From positions 1-19,148 of the forward strand of contig CATKEA010000139.1 of NCBI GenBank assembly GCA_949746915.1: DNA of 19,148 bases. Reading direction: 5' to 3'. A model generated the notes under the pieces. It did no database searches and was not told the DNA's origin. It saw only the letters and a program-made list of their open reading frames with translations. The position numbers were made by a program, and so were the translations under genes. This document shows positions 1 through 6,999 of this stretch, in pieces. This DNA is from an uncultured Bacilli bacterium (lineage in GTDB: Bacteria > Bacillota_I > Bacilli_A > RF39 > UBA660). The first letter of the stretch is position 1, and every line of letters begins with the position of its first letter.

Positions 1-82
1 GTTCTTTTTGTTTATTAGTTTTTGTGTATTATTATAAAATTTAAAAAGTAATTTTAAAAATTTATAAATTATTGAAATAATA

Positions 83-112
83 TTGACGGGTAAAATTGTG
101 ATAGGATATAAT
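83..112 (+). promoter_or_regulatory. Sigma-70-type promoter for the small unknown gene
   Basis: A TTGACG -35 box (83-88) and a perfect TATAAT -10 box (107-112) are 18 bp apart. This would start transcription near 119 and leave an untranslated leader of about 105 nt before the gene at 226. I see no clear hairpin or riboswitch in that leader. Confidence 0.7.
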
Positions 113-225
113 GCGATTACTGGATGTAGAAATGACTTAATAAATAAACTATTTGATATGTAGTTACATATATAATTATTATGTGGGGTGGTTTAATAAT
201 TTATAATTAAAAGGGTGGTTGTACT

Positions 226-651
226 ATGTTTTATATTGATGATAAGAAATTGATACTTACTAAACAAGAAATTTATGTTGGGAAATTTACAAATAATAAT
301 ATTAAGGGTTATAATTTATGTATCCATTTAATATTTGTTAATAAAGATAATGGTGAAACAGGTTATTTGTATTTAAATGCTGGTTTTGATAAGAATGGTG
401 ATATAAATAATTTTTTTAATAAGGAATATTGTGGTGTTCCTTTTGAAAATGATAATCAATTTATTTATTTTGAAGTGTTTGATACGGAAAAATTTTTAGA
501 TACAGAAATTGAAAGTCCAATTGTAATTAAATTGAAGGGTAGAAAAGATAATGGGGTTGAAGCTTTTTTTGAGGTTAATGACGATTTAATAAAGATAAAG
601 TTTAATGACTATCTATATATAGATAATAAATTATTTGAAGTTTTTGGTTGA
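226..651 (+). CDS. Unknown small cytosolic protein (141 aa)
   Basis: I do not recognise this protein. It has no signal peptide, membrane segment or familiar motif. The sequence alternates hydrophobic and polar residues with many Asn, Asp, Phe and Tyr, which suggests a mostly beta, soluble fold, and the charge is mildly acidic. The start is supported by an AAGGGTGG ribosome-binding site at 211-218, eight bases before the ATG. It is a single-gene transcription unit: a promoter lies upstream (83-112) and the next gene has its own -10 element near 757. Base use matches its neighbours. Function is left open; it could be a lineage-specific protein. That it is a real gene is fairly sure, from the ribosome-binding site, the promoter and the uninterrupted length. 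Confidence 0.75.
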   Translation: MFYIDDKKLILTKQEIYVGKFTNNNIKGYNLCIHLIFVNKDNGETGYLYLNAGFDKNGDINNFFNKEYCGVPFENDNQFIYFEVFDTEKFLDTEIESPIVIKLKGRKDNGVEAFFEVNDDLIKIKFNDYLYIDNKLFEVFG

Positions 652-753
652 TTTCAATTTTGATATAATCAGTGATATTGTGATAAAAAGATAATAGATT
701 TAGCAAATAAGAGAATATACAAAAAATTGGAATATGTATTATTATTTAGTTTA

Positions 754-762
754 TGGTATAAT
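754..762 (+). promoter_or_regulatory. Extended -10 promoter for the surface-protein pair
   Basis: TGGTATAAT (754-762) is a perfect extended -10 element (TGn plus TATAAT). No good -35 box lies 16-18 bp upstream, as is common for extended -10 promoters. It sits 25 nt before the ATG at 788. Confidence 0.55.
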
Positions 763-787
763 CAAATATGTTTAAGGAGTGGTTTAT

Positions 788-2059
788 ATGAAAAAACACA
801 GTTTTGTTTTTTTGATTATAATTTTATTTATGATGTTTTTGAATACTTTTTCAGTAAATGCTGCATCTTTTAGTATGTCAGCTTCTACAAGGCAAGTTTC
901 ACCTAATGGTTCATTTACTGTTAAAGTTGGTGGGGATTGTATTGGACGTGTTAATCTGACAGTTTCTAATGGTGTTTTGTCTACAAATAGTGTTTGGGTT
1001 GAACAAGGATATGTTAGTGTAAAGGTTACAGCTTTATCAAGTGGGACAGTTACAGTTACAGCAAGACCAGCTGAAGGTTTTTCTGATTCAGATGCTAATA
1101 TTTACAATCCTGGGTCTAGAAGTGTCTCTGTAAATATTGCATCATCTAATTCTGGCTCTTCATCGACAAAACCTAGTACAAATAATCCAGTTAAAAAGAA
1201 ATCTAGTAATAATAATTTATCAGCATTAACTGTTAGTGCTGGTGAGTTATCGCCAAAGTTTAGTGATTCTAATAAGGAATATTCACTTTCTTTACCTGCT
1301 TCAGTAGATTCATTGACTATAAAAGCAACAGCAGAAGATTCAAAGGCAACAGTTGAAGGAAATGGAAAAGTTAATGTTAAACCCGGTAATAATACTATTA
1401 AAATAACTGTTACAGCTGAAAATGGTTCTAAAAAGGTATATACTATAAAGGTTTATGTTGATGAAGCTCCACAAGTTTATTTTAATTATAAAAATGAGAA
1501 AATTGGTGTAGTTAGAAATTATGAAGGGGTTTCTATACCAAAAGATTTTAATAGATTGGAATATACTATAGATAAAAAGAAGATGGATATTTTTACTAAT
1601 AAGAATATTACTATAATTTATGGACTTGCTGATGATAAAAGTAAGAATTTTTATTTGTTTGATAAAGAGAAAAATGAATTAGTAAATAAGTTTGTTCCTT
1701 TAACTATTGGTAATCGTGATATATATGTGATAGATAGTGATATAAACAGGAAAAATATGAAACGTAGTAGTGCATTAATAAATGATAAGGAAGTAAGCTG
1801 TTATGACTTTGAAAATGTAGAAGATAATTATTGTTTGTTAAATGTGATAAATGAAGAAGGAAACACTGTTGAATATTTGTATGAATCTACTGAAAATACG
1901 ATTCAATTATATCCAGCATTTTTATCTATTTGTGATGATAGTAATGATTTAGAAGATATAATAATTTATGGTTTATGCGGATTACTAGCATTTTTGTTTA
2001 GTATTTTAACCTTAGTTTTTATATTTAAGAAGGGTGGTAAAAATGAAAAAACTAAGTAA
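788..2059 (+). CDS. Secreted, membrane-anchored protein with Ig-like and cadherin-like beta-sandwich domains
   Basis: A cell-surface protein of 423 aa. Residues 1-25 form a signal peptide (two Lys, long hydrophobic core, likely cleavage after VNA). Residues about 27-121 look like a bacterial Ig-like/beta-sandwich domain rich in Ser, Thr and Val. A Ser/Asn/Lys linker (about 122-141) follows. Residues about 142-225 match the cadherin-like beta-sandwich theme (starts LSALTVSAG, ends KKVYTIKVYV). An uncharacterised region of about 165 residues comes next. A single membrane helix (about 391-413) with a short Lys-rich cytoplasmic tail anchors the protein. ATG 788 is chosen over an in-frame GTG at 779 because AAGGAG (774-779) is well spaced for it and the GTG overlaps that site. 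Its end overlaps the downstream dockerin protease gene by 17 nt, so the two are probably made together. A binding or scaffold role is inference. Confidence 0.82.
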   Translation: MKKHSFVFLIIILFMMFLNTFSVNAASFSMSASTRQVSPNGSFTVKVGGDCIGRVNLTVSNGVLSTNSVWVEQGYVSVKVTALSSGTVTVTARPAEGFSDSDANIYNPGSRSVSVNIASSNSGSSSTKPSTNNPVKKKSSNNNLSALTVSAGELSPKFSDSNKEYSLSLPASVDSLTIKATAEDSKATVEGNGKVNVKPGNNTIKITVTAENGSKKVYTIKVYVDEAPQVYFNYKNEKIGVVRNYEGVSIPKDFNRLEYTIDKKKMDIFTNKNITIIYGLADDKSKNFYLFDKEKNELVNKFVPLTIGNRDIYVIDSDINRKNMKRSSALINDKEVSCYDFENVEDNYCLLNVINEEGNTVEYLYESTENTIQLYPAFLSICDDSNDLEDIIIYGLCGLLAFLFSILTLVFIFKKGGKNEKTK

Positions 2060-4940
2060 AATATTAGTTTTTCTATTTTTGTTTTTGTTTTTTGTTATTT
2101 CAGATAATAATTTTAATTTTGATGTAAGAAGAATAATTATAACAGAAGCTAATCAAAAGTTGTTTGCACTTAATACAAATGAGCGAATAAATAGGCGTTC
2201 TTTAAAAAATATAGCAATATTTATAAAATTTAGTGATAGTGATTTAAATGTTATTAATCATTTAGATGATGAACAAAGTGTACTAAATGCTGAAAAGATT
2301 TTTAATAGTGATGTATTATTCGATATGGATACTATAAATGGGATTATTAAGGTTCCTTCTTTTAAAAAATATTATGAAAAACAGAGTTATGGAAATTTAT
2401 CTATAACAACTGAGATATTTCCAAAGAAAAATGGAAAAGTTGTTTCATATCAAGATTCGCATCCAATAGGATATTATTTAAAGTATAGTGATACTAATAA
2501 AATAGGTTATAAAGATAAAACAGAATCTTTAAAAAGAGAAACAGAACTTTTAAATAGCGCCGTTTCTTATGTTTCTAATATGGTTTCTCTTTATGGTCTA
2601 ACTGCCAATGATTTGGATACAGATAATGATGGAAAAATAGATGCAATATCTTTTATTATAGAGGGACAAAATAATCTTTCTTCTACTATTGGTTGGGGTG
2701 ATTTACTTTGGTCTCATGAGAATAGTAATACTGGTATAAGTTCGACTATTCTTGGAAAAAATGTTTCTAGTTATACTTTACTTTATGCTGATGATTATAC
2801 ACAGTCAGCTGGGTTGTTTTCATTAAATCGTGGAACTTATGGTACAATGATTCATGAGTTTGGGCATGTGTTAGGTTATATGGATTTATATCGTCATGGT
2901 GATTCTACTTCTAAACCAGTTGGATTTTATGATATAATGGGAAATTCTATCGGTTCTAATCCTCAAAATTTTTTGACTTATTATATAAGTGAATATAATA
3001 GTGTAACTAATTGGCATGGATCAATTCCTGTGATTAATAAGACTACTAATAATGTAATAGTTTATAAGCCAAAATTTGTTGATCGAAATGAAAAAAGGGC
3101 TGTAAAACTTCAATTTGATGGAAATAATGATGAATATTTTATAGTAGAATATCATGAAAAGATGAATACTTATGAGTCATATTCAGCAGATTCTAGTGGT
3201 ATTATAATTTATCGAGTTAATGAAAAAAATAAATATTCTGGAAATACAGATGGTAGTGATTATGGAAAGAAAGATCATGTATATGTTTTTAGACCAGGTG
3301 AAACAGGATTAGGAGAAGGAAAAGGAAATTTATCTTCTGCTACATTAAATATGCAAAGAAAAGTATTTGGGAAAGATTTAAATTTAAATAATAAAGATTT
3401 TGATAATCAATCAATTTTCTTTTCTGATGGAACTAATTCTGGAATAAAAATTGAAGTTATTTCAGAAACTAGTGATTCTATTACTTTTAATGTAACATTT
3501 CCGAAAATGGAAGGTCTAGGTACAAAGGAATCACCTTATTTAATCAGGGATGTTAACACGTTTCTGTATTTAATGAGTCTTTCTACTAAGAATAAGTACT
3601 ATAAGTTAACCAGTGATTTAGATTTTAATAATATAGATTATCCTTCTATTAATTTTGAAGGTAATTTTGATGGTAATAATCATACGATTCGTAATATTAA
3701 AACTGATGGTTCAGGTGTCTTTAATAATGTTGGTAATTATCAACAGCGTACTACAATTACAAATTTGTTTTTTGAAAACTTGGTTGTTTACTCAAAGCTT
3801 GGAAATTATCTTGGTGGTTTTGCTAGTGTTTCAGAAAATGTAACATTTAGTAATATTCATTTAAAGAGTGGAAGTGTAACTTATGAAGGAACTTCTATTA
3901 ATGATTTAGTTTCAGTTGGTGGTTTTATTGGAAATGTAAATAATACTACTATACTAGAAAATTGTTCTTCTAATCTTAAGGTAACTGCTAAGAAAAATGT
4001 TGGTGGATTTATCGGAATAAATATGAATGCTAAAATTAAGAACAGTTTTTCAACTGGAATAGTAAGTGGAACAGAAAAAGTTGGTGGTTTTATTGGTATT
4101 CAAGCTATTTTAGATAGTAGTTATAATGTTCCTGATAATGTGTATTATGGGGGTAATGATAGTAGTAATTTAGCTTTAGTTGGTGGATATGCCAAGGATT
4201 TTCATAATCTTGGTATATTAAATGAGGCTTCTTTATCTAGAGGAATTACAAAGGTTTCTCTTTTAAAAGAACATAGTATATTAAAAGGAGCTAAAATAGG
4301 TGTTTCGTTGATTTCAACTCCTAATGCGACTTTGTCATATACAATATCTAGCTCAAATTTGAATATTCTTGGTGTAGATGGTAATAAAATTGTTGGTTTA
4401 AAAGCAGGAATATCAGTAATTTCTGTTAATATAAATATTACAGGATGTAGTGTGAAAATGAAATTATCTAGTAATGTTGTTGTTAAAGATCAAATTAGTA
4501 ATGTTACAGAGAAAGAAGTTCTTGACTTTCTTGGTTTAACTAAAAGAGGAAGCTATATTGTAGGATTTAATGTTGGAACTAGTGTTAATAGTATAATAAA
4601 ACGTATTTCAGATTGTTCTTTTGCTACACTAAAAAGTTTTACAAATGCTAGTGGTATTTCGATAAATAATGGAATAATTTCTACAGGTATGAAAATTACT
4701 TTGTATTTTAATAATACTGAGTATAGTTATACAGTAGTTGTTAAAGGCGATGTAAATGGTGATGGGAAAATCTATGCGACAGATTATGTTAAAGTTAGAA
4801 ATCATATAATGGGTAAAACAAAACTTGCAGGGGCTTATTTAATGGCTGCTGATATAAATAATGATGGAAATATTTATGCAACTGATTATGTAAAAATTAG
4901 GAATTATATAATGGGAAAAGGTGAAATATTGCAAGGATAA
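2043..4940 (+). CDS. Secreted M6-family metalloprotease with GLUG repeats and C-terminal dockerin
   Basis: A 965-aa exported zinc metalloprotease of the immune-inhibitor-A (M6) type. Residues 1-20 form a hydrophobic signal sequence. A calcium-loop-like acidic motif (DLDTDNDGKID, 190-200) precedes the catalytic HEFGHVLGYMD (271-281), which fits the zincin HExxHxxGxxD signature with Glu272 as the expected general base. Residues about 490-690 hold a GLUG-like repeat region (FDGNNHTI near 540; VGGFIG-type repeats near 625-690). An Ig-like stretch lies near 755-800. The C-terminus is a type I dockerin with two calcium loops, DVNGDGKIYATDYV (from 903) and DINNDGNIYATDYV (from 937), each followed by a K(V/I)RN-IMG helix. 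ATG 2043 is preferred over GTG 2034 because GAAGGGTGG (2029-2037), inside the upstream gene, is its ribosome-binding site. A terminator follows at 4943. The protease call is firm; substrate and docking partner are unknown. Confidence 0.9.
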   Translation: MKKLSKILVFLFLFLFFVISDNNFNFDVRRIIITEANQKLFALNTNERINRRSLKNIAIFIKFSDSDLNVINHLDDEQSVLNAEKIFNSDVLFDMDTINGIIKVPSFKKYYEKQSYGNLSITTEIFPKKNGKVVSYQDSHPIGYYLKYSDTNKIGYKDKTESLKRETELLNSAVSYVSNMVSLYGLTANDLDTDNDGKIDAISFIIEGQNNLSSTIGWGDLLWSHENSNTGISSTILGKNVSSYTLLYADDYTQSAGLFSLNRGTYGTMIHEFGHVLGYMDLYRHGDSTSKPVGFYDIMGNSIGSNPQNFLTYYISEYNSVTNWHGSIPVINKTTNNVIVYKPKFVDRNEKRAVKLQFDGNNDEYFIVEYHEKMNTYESYSADSSGIIIYRVNEKNKYSGNTDGSDYGKKDHVYVFRPGETGLGEGKGNLSSATLNMQRKVFGKDLNLNNKDFDNQSIFFSDGTNSGIKIEVISETSDSITFNVTFPKMEGLGTKESPYLIRDVNTFLYLMSLSTKNKYYKLTSDLDFNNIDYPSINFEGNFDGNNHTIRNIKTDGSGVFNNVGNYQQRTTITNLFFENLVVYSKLGNYLGGFASVSENVTFSNIHLKSGSVTYEGTSINDLVSVGGFIGNVNNTTILENCSSNLKVTAKKNVGGFIGINMNAKIKNSFSTGIVSGTEKVGGFIGIQAILDSSYNVPDNVYYGGNDSSNLALVGGYAKDFHNLGILNEASLSRGITKVSLLKEHSILKGAKIGVSLISTPNATLSYTISSSNLNILGVDGNKIVGLKAGISVISVNINITGCSVKMKLSSNVVVKDQISNVTEKEVLDFLGLTKRGSYIVGFNVGTSVNSIIKRISDCSFATLKSFTNASGISINNGIISTGMKITLYFNNTEYSYTVVVKGDVNGDGKIYATDYVKVRNHIMGKTKLAGAYLMAADINNDGNIYATDYVKIRNYIMGKGEILQG

Positions 4941-4942
4941 TT

Positions 4943-4966
4943 ATGTCAAGTTATTTGACATTTTTT
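4943..4966 (+). terminator. Rho-independent terminator after the M6 protease gene
   Basis: Arms ATGTCAA (4943-4949) and TTGACAT (4955-4961) pair over a 5-nt loop and run into six T residues (4961-4966). It starts two bases after the stop codon. The right arm includes TTGACA, but no -10 box lies at a suitable distance from it, so a terminator is the better reading. Confidence 0.65.
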
Positions 4967-4994
4967 CTTTATAATTTTTAATTGGTAAAATTTG

Positions 4995-5003
4995 TGTTAT
5001 AAT
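4995..5003 (+). promoter_or_regulatory. Extended -10 promoter for the unknown gene at 5028
   Basis: TGTTATAAT (4995-5003) is a perfect extended -10 element 24 nt before the start codon. No convincing -35 box is present. It lies just downstream of the terminator at 4943-4966, which fits a new transcription unit. Confidence 0.5.
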
Positions 5004-5027
5004 TTTCTTATAGATGGGAGTTTTATT

Positions 5028-5972
5028 ATGAGTTATAGTGTAAAAGATTTTAGAAATAATCTTAGTAAACATATTTTAGATTTAGGAATTGACTCAAGAT
5101 TTTTAGAAAATCCAGCTTTTTCTTCTGCTGTTTCAAATATTGATGGTTTAATAAGTCAAATGAATTTATTAGAAAAGTCAGAACAAGTTATGGTAGAGGA
5201 GCATAAAAAATCATTTTCTTTTAATTGTGTATCTCTTGATGGAACTAAATATTCAACAAGTATTTATAGTATGAGTCCTAATATATTTAGTTGTGTTAGA
5301 ACAGAGGAGCGTGTACCTATTTCTACTGATGAGGGGTATATTTTTCAGAAAAATGTAGTAGAAAATGTTGTTAGTATTGATGAATTAGGTGGTATTGTAA
5401 TAGATTATAATAGTTCCACTGTTAATAATTTTAGATGTGAAAATTGGAATTGTAATGAGATATCTTTTGCAGAAAGAAAGACTTATACTTCAGATGGTGT
5501 TATGAGTAAGAAAGAAATTAAAACTTTCCCACAAATAAATATTAAGTCTGGGATTAATAGTATTAATGAAAGTTCTATGCTTATTAGAGCTAGACAAGGT
5601 TTTGAGGCGGGTAATTTTACAGATTCTTATGATACTAGAACATTTTTAGTTAGAGATCAATTTGATACAGCTAAAGTAAAATTTGAAGATAAAAGTAAGG
5701 GAATGTATTATTTTTCAGTTCTGCCTCTTGATCAAAGATATGGCTTAAGGGATATGAATTTAATTGATAATGCGATATTTTCTCCAGAGGTAGAAATTTT
5801 GCCAACGTCTAAATATGATGTTGAACAAGTTATTAAAAGAGAAAGTAATGAAAAAGTAGCTGATGGACTTAGAAAAATAGCTATTGGTAGAGAAAATTAT
5901 TATTATAATTCTGCTGATGATTTTAATTTTGTTTGTATTGTTAGTAGTGAAGAAAAGGGGATATCAATGTGA
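5028..5972 (+). CDS. Unknown soluble protein (314 aa)
   Basis: I do not recognise this protein. It has no signal peptide or membrane helix, so it is probably cytosolic. The N-terminal 60 or so residues are amphipathic and likely helical, and the rest is mixed with many beta-like stretches. Cysteines are few; two lie close together in CENWNC. ATG 5028 is chosen because a GGGAG site (5016-5020) lies seven bases before it; in-frame starts further upstream fall inside the -10 box. It is a single gene with its own promoter, after the protease terminator and before a 397-bp gap that leads to the restriction operon, so it could mark the left edge of the defence island. No function is assigned. Confidence 0.75.
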   Translation: MSYSVKDFRNNLSKHILDLGIDSRFLENPAFSSAVSNIDGLISQMNLLEKSEQVMVEEHKKSFSFNCVSLDGTKYSTSIYSMSPNIFSCVRTEERVPISTDEGYIFQKNVVENVVSIDELGGIVIDYNSSTVNNFRCENWNCNEISFAERKTYTSDGVMSKKEIKTFPQINIKSGINSINESSMLIRARQGFEAGNFTDSYDTRTFLVRDQFDTAKVKFEDKSKGMYYFSVLPLDQRYGLRDMNLIDNAIFSPEVEILPTSKYDVEQVIKRESNEKVADGLRKIAIGRENYYYNSADDFNFVCIVSSEEKGISM

Positions 5973-5975
5973 TTC

Positions 5976-5995
5976 GGAGTGTATAACTCTTTTTC
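5976..5995 (+). terminator. Weak possible terminator after the unknown gene
   Basis: GGAGT (5976-5980) pairs with ACTCT (5986-5990, outer pair G-T) over a 5-nt loop and runs into TTTTC. The stem is short, so efficiency is doubtful. Confidence 0.3.
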
Positions 5996-6304
5996 TTTTG
6001 GAGAAATATTGCACTAATGAAGGGTCTTACTTTAATAGACTATCTAAATTTAACTGATTATATTTTTGTAGACTAAAGTATTAGTATTGTGTGTTATAAT
6101 TATTGCAATTGTGTTTATATTACTATTTCACAGGAATATAGATATTTATAAATAAAAGGGAAGTAATATTTAATTTACTATTGTGTTAATATGAATGGTA
6201 TAATTATTTGTTTTGATGATGAACTTGTTATTTTTGATGTAACTTATGCCATAATATTAGATTTTTAGTTTAGGTTATTTTTATATAGTTATTTTCGATA
6301 AAAA

Positions 6305-6333
6305 TTTACTTTGTTTTTATGTTTTGGTATAAT
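6305..6333 (+). promoter_or_regulatory. Promoter of the three-gene restriction-modification operon
   Basis: TTTACT (6305-6310) and TATAAT (6328-6333) are exactly 17 bp apart, and the -10 box is extended (TGG at 6325-6327). This is one of the best promoters in the window. A strong AGGGGGGA ribosome-binding site (6356-6363) follows before the ATG at 6370. Confidence 0.75.
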
Positions 6334-6369
6334 TATATTAGTATTTTAACTATTTAGGGGGGATTACTT

Positions 6370-6999
6370 ATGAAACAGCAAATTAAGTCTCGTGATAGAG
6401 TTGTTAAGCATGGTGAAGTTTTCACTTCTGATAGAGAAGTTAATAATATGCTTCTTCTTGTTAAAGATGAGGTAGAAAGACCAGAGTCAACTTTTTTAGA
6501 ACCGGCATGTGGAGATGGAAATTTTTTAATAGAAATTTTAAAGCGAAAATTGGATGTTATTTCGGTCTATAAGAGATCTCAGCTTGAATATGAGAAATGG
6601 TGTTTTATATGTGCTTCTAGTTTATATGGTGTTGAGATAATGTTAGATAATGTTTGTGATTGTAGAAAAAGACTTAGTGATTATACAATAAAGGTTTATA
6701 GAAATATATATAAGAAAAAGGCTAACAAGGATTTTGAAGAAGTAATTAAATTTATTTTTGAAAAAAATATTCTTCATGGGGATGCCCTTACTTTATTAAA
6801 GTCTGATGGTGAACCAATTAGATTTTCGGAGTGGAAATTAATAACTGGTAGTAAGGTTAAAAGAAGAGATTATTATTTATCTGAATTGTTAGATCCTAGT
6901 ATTAAGAAAATTAATGACGAAGACAAACTTGGAATTTTGTCAGAACCTGTTGCGGTTTATCCAGCAGTAAGTTTTATGAAGGTGATTGAGTATGTTTAA
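6370..6999 (+). CDS. Small SAM-binding DNA methyltransferase-like subunit (no NPPY motif)
   Basis: A 209-aa protein related to the N-terminal half of N6-adenine DNA methyltransferases. GEVFTS (15-20) opens the domain. Motif I, FLEPACGDGNFL (42-53), is an intact SAM-binding loop. LYGVEI (85-90) fits motif II and NILHGDAL (133-140) fits motif III. The chain continues with an FSEW segment and a basic KVKRRDYY stretch, but no (D/N)PP(Y/F) motif is present, so on its own it should not methylate adenine. The next gene, overlapping by 8 nt, opens with a similar EIFTS segment and does carry NPPY. I infer a partner subunit that binds SAM or stabilises the second protein, rather than a broken gene: the ribosome-binding site, reading frame and overlap are all intact. 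Small proteins of this kind are often annotated as a restriction subunit M; the biochemical role is not known to me. Confidence 0.8.
   Translation: MKQQIKSRDRVVKHGEVFTSDREVNNMLLLVKDEVERPESTFLEPACGDGNFLIEILKRKLDVISVYKRSQLEYEKWCFICASSLYGVEIMLDNVCDCRKRLSDYTIKVYRNIYKKKANKDFEEVIKFIFEKNILHGDALTLLKSDGEPIRFSEWKLITGSKVKRRDYYLSELLDPSIKKINDEDKLGILSEPVAVYPAVSFMKVIEYV

Larger units (their letters stand above)
5973..6369. other. AT-rich non-coding gap before the restriction operon
   Basis: No convincing gene lies in these 397 bases on either strand. The gap begins with a weak hairpin (GGAGT 5976-5980, ACTCT 5986-5990, then T-rich), which may end the gene before it. It contains three extended -10-like elements that share a TATAATTAT core: TGTTATAATTAT at 6092, TGGTATAATTAT at 6196 and TGGTATAATTAT at 6325. 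Only the last has a good -35 box at standard spacing and a gene behind it. A 25-codon ATG frame at 6191 lacks a ribosome-binding site and is not called. Confidence 0.6.

Noticed and set aside
3655..3843. A 62-codon forward frame inside the M6 protease gene
   Set aside because: It lies fully inside the GLUG-repeat coding region in another frame, lacks a ribosome-binding site and has no family features.
4943..4961. TGTCAA...TTGACA inverted repeat as an operator or -35 box
   Set aside because: It is directly after a stop codon and followed by a T run, and no -10 box is correctly spaced from its TTGACA, so a terminator explains it better.
6191..6268. A 25-codon ATG frame in the gap before the restriction operon
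   Set aside because: No ribosome-binding site at a usable distance and no recognisable sequence; it also overlaps a -10-like box.
6370..6999. Reading the short methyltransferase gene as a pseudogene fragment
   Set aside because: Its promoter, ribosome-binding site, complete SAM motif and 8-nt overlap with the next gene are all intact, and the next gene has its own N-terminal SAM region, so the two are not halves of one frameshifted gene.
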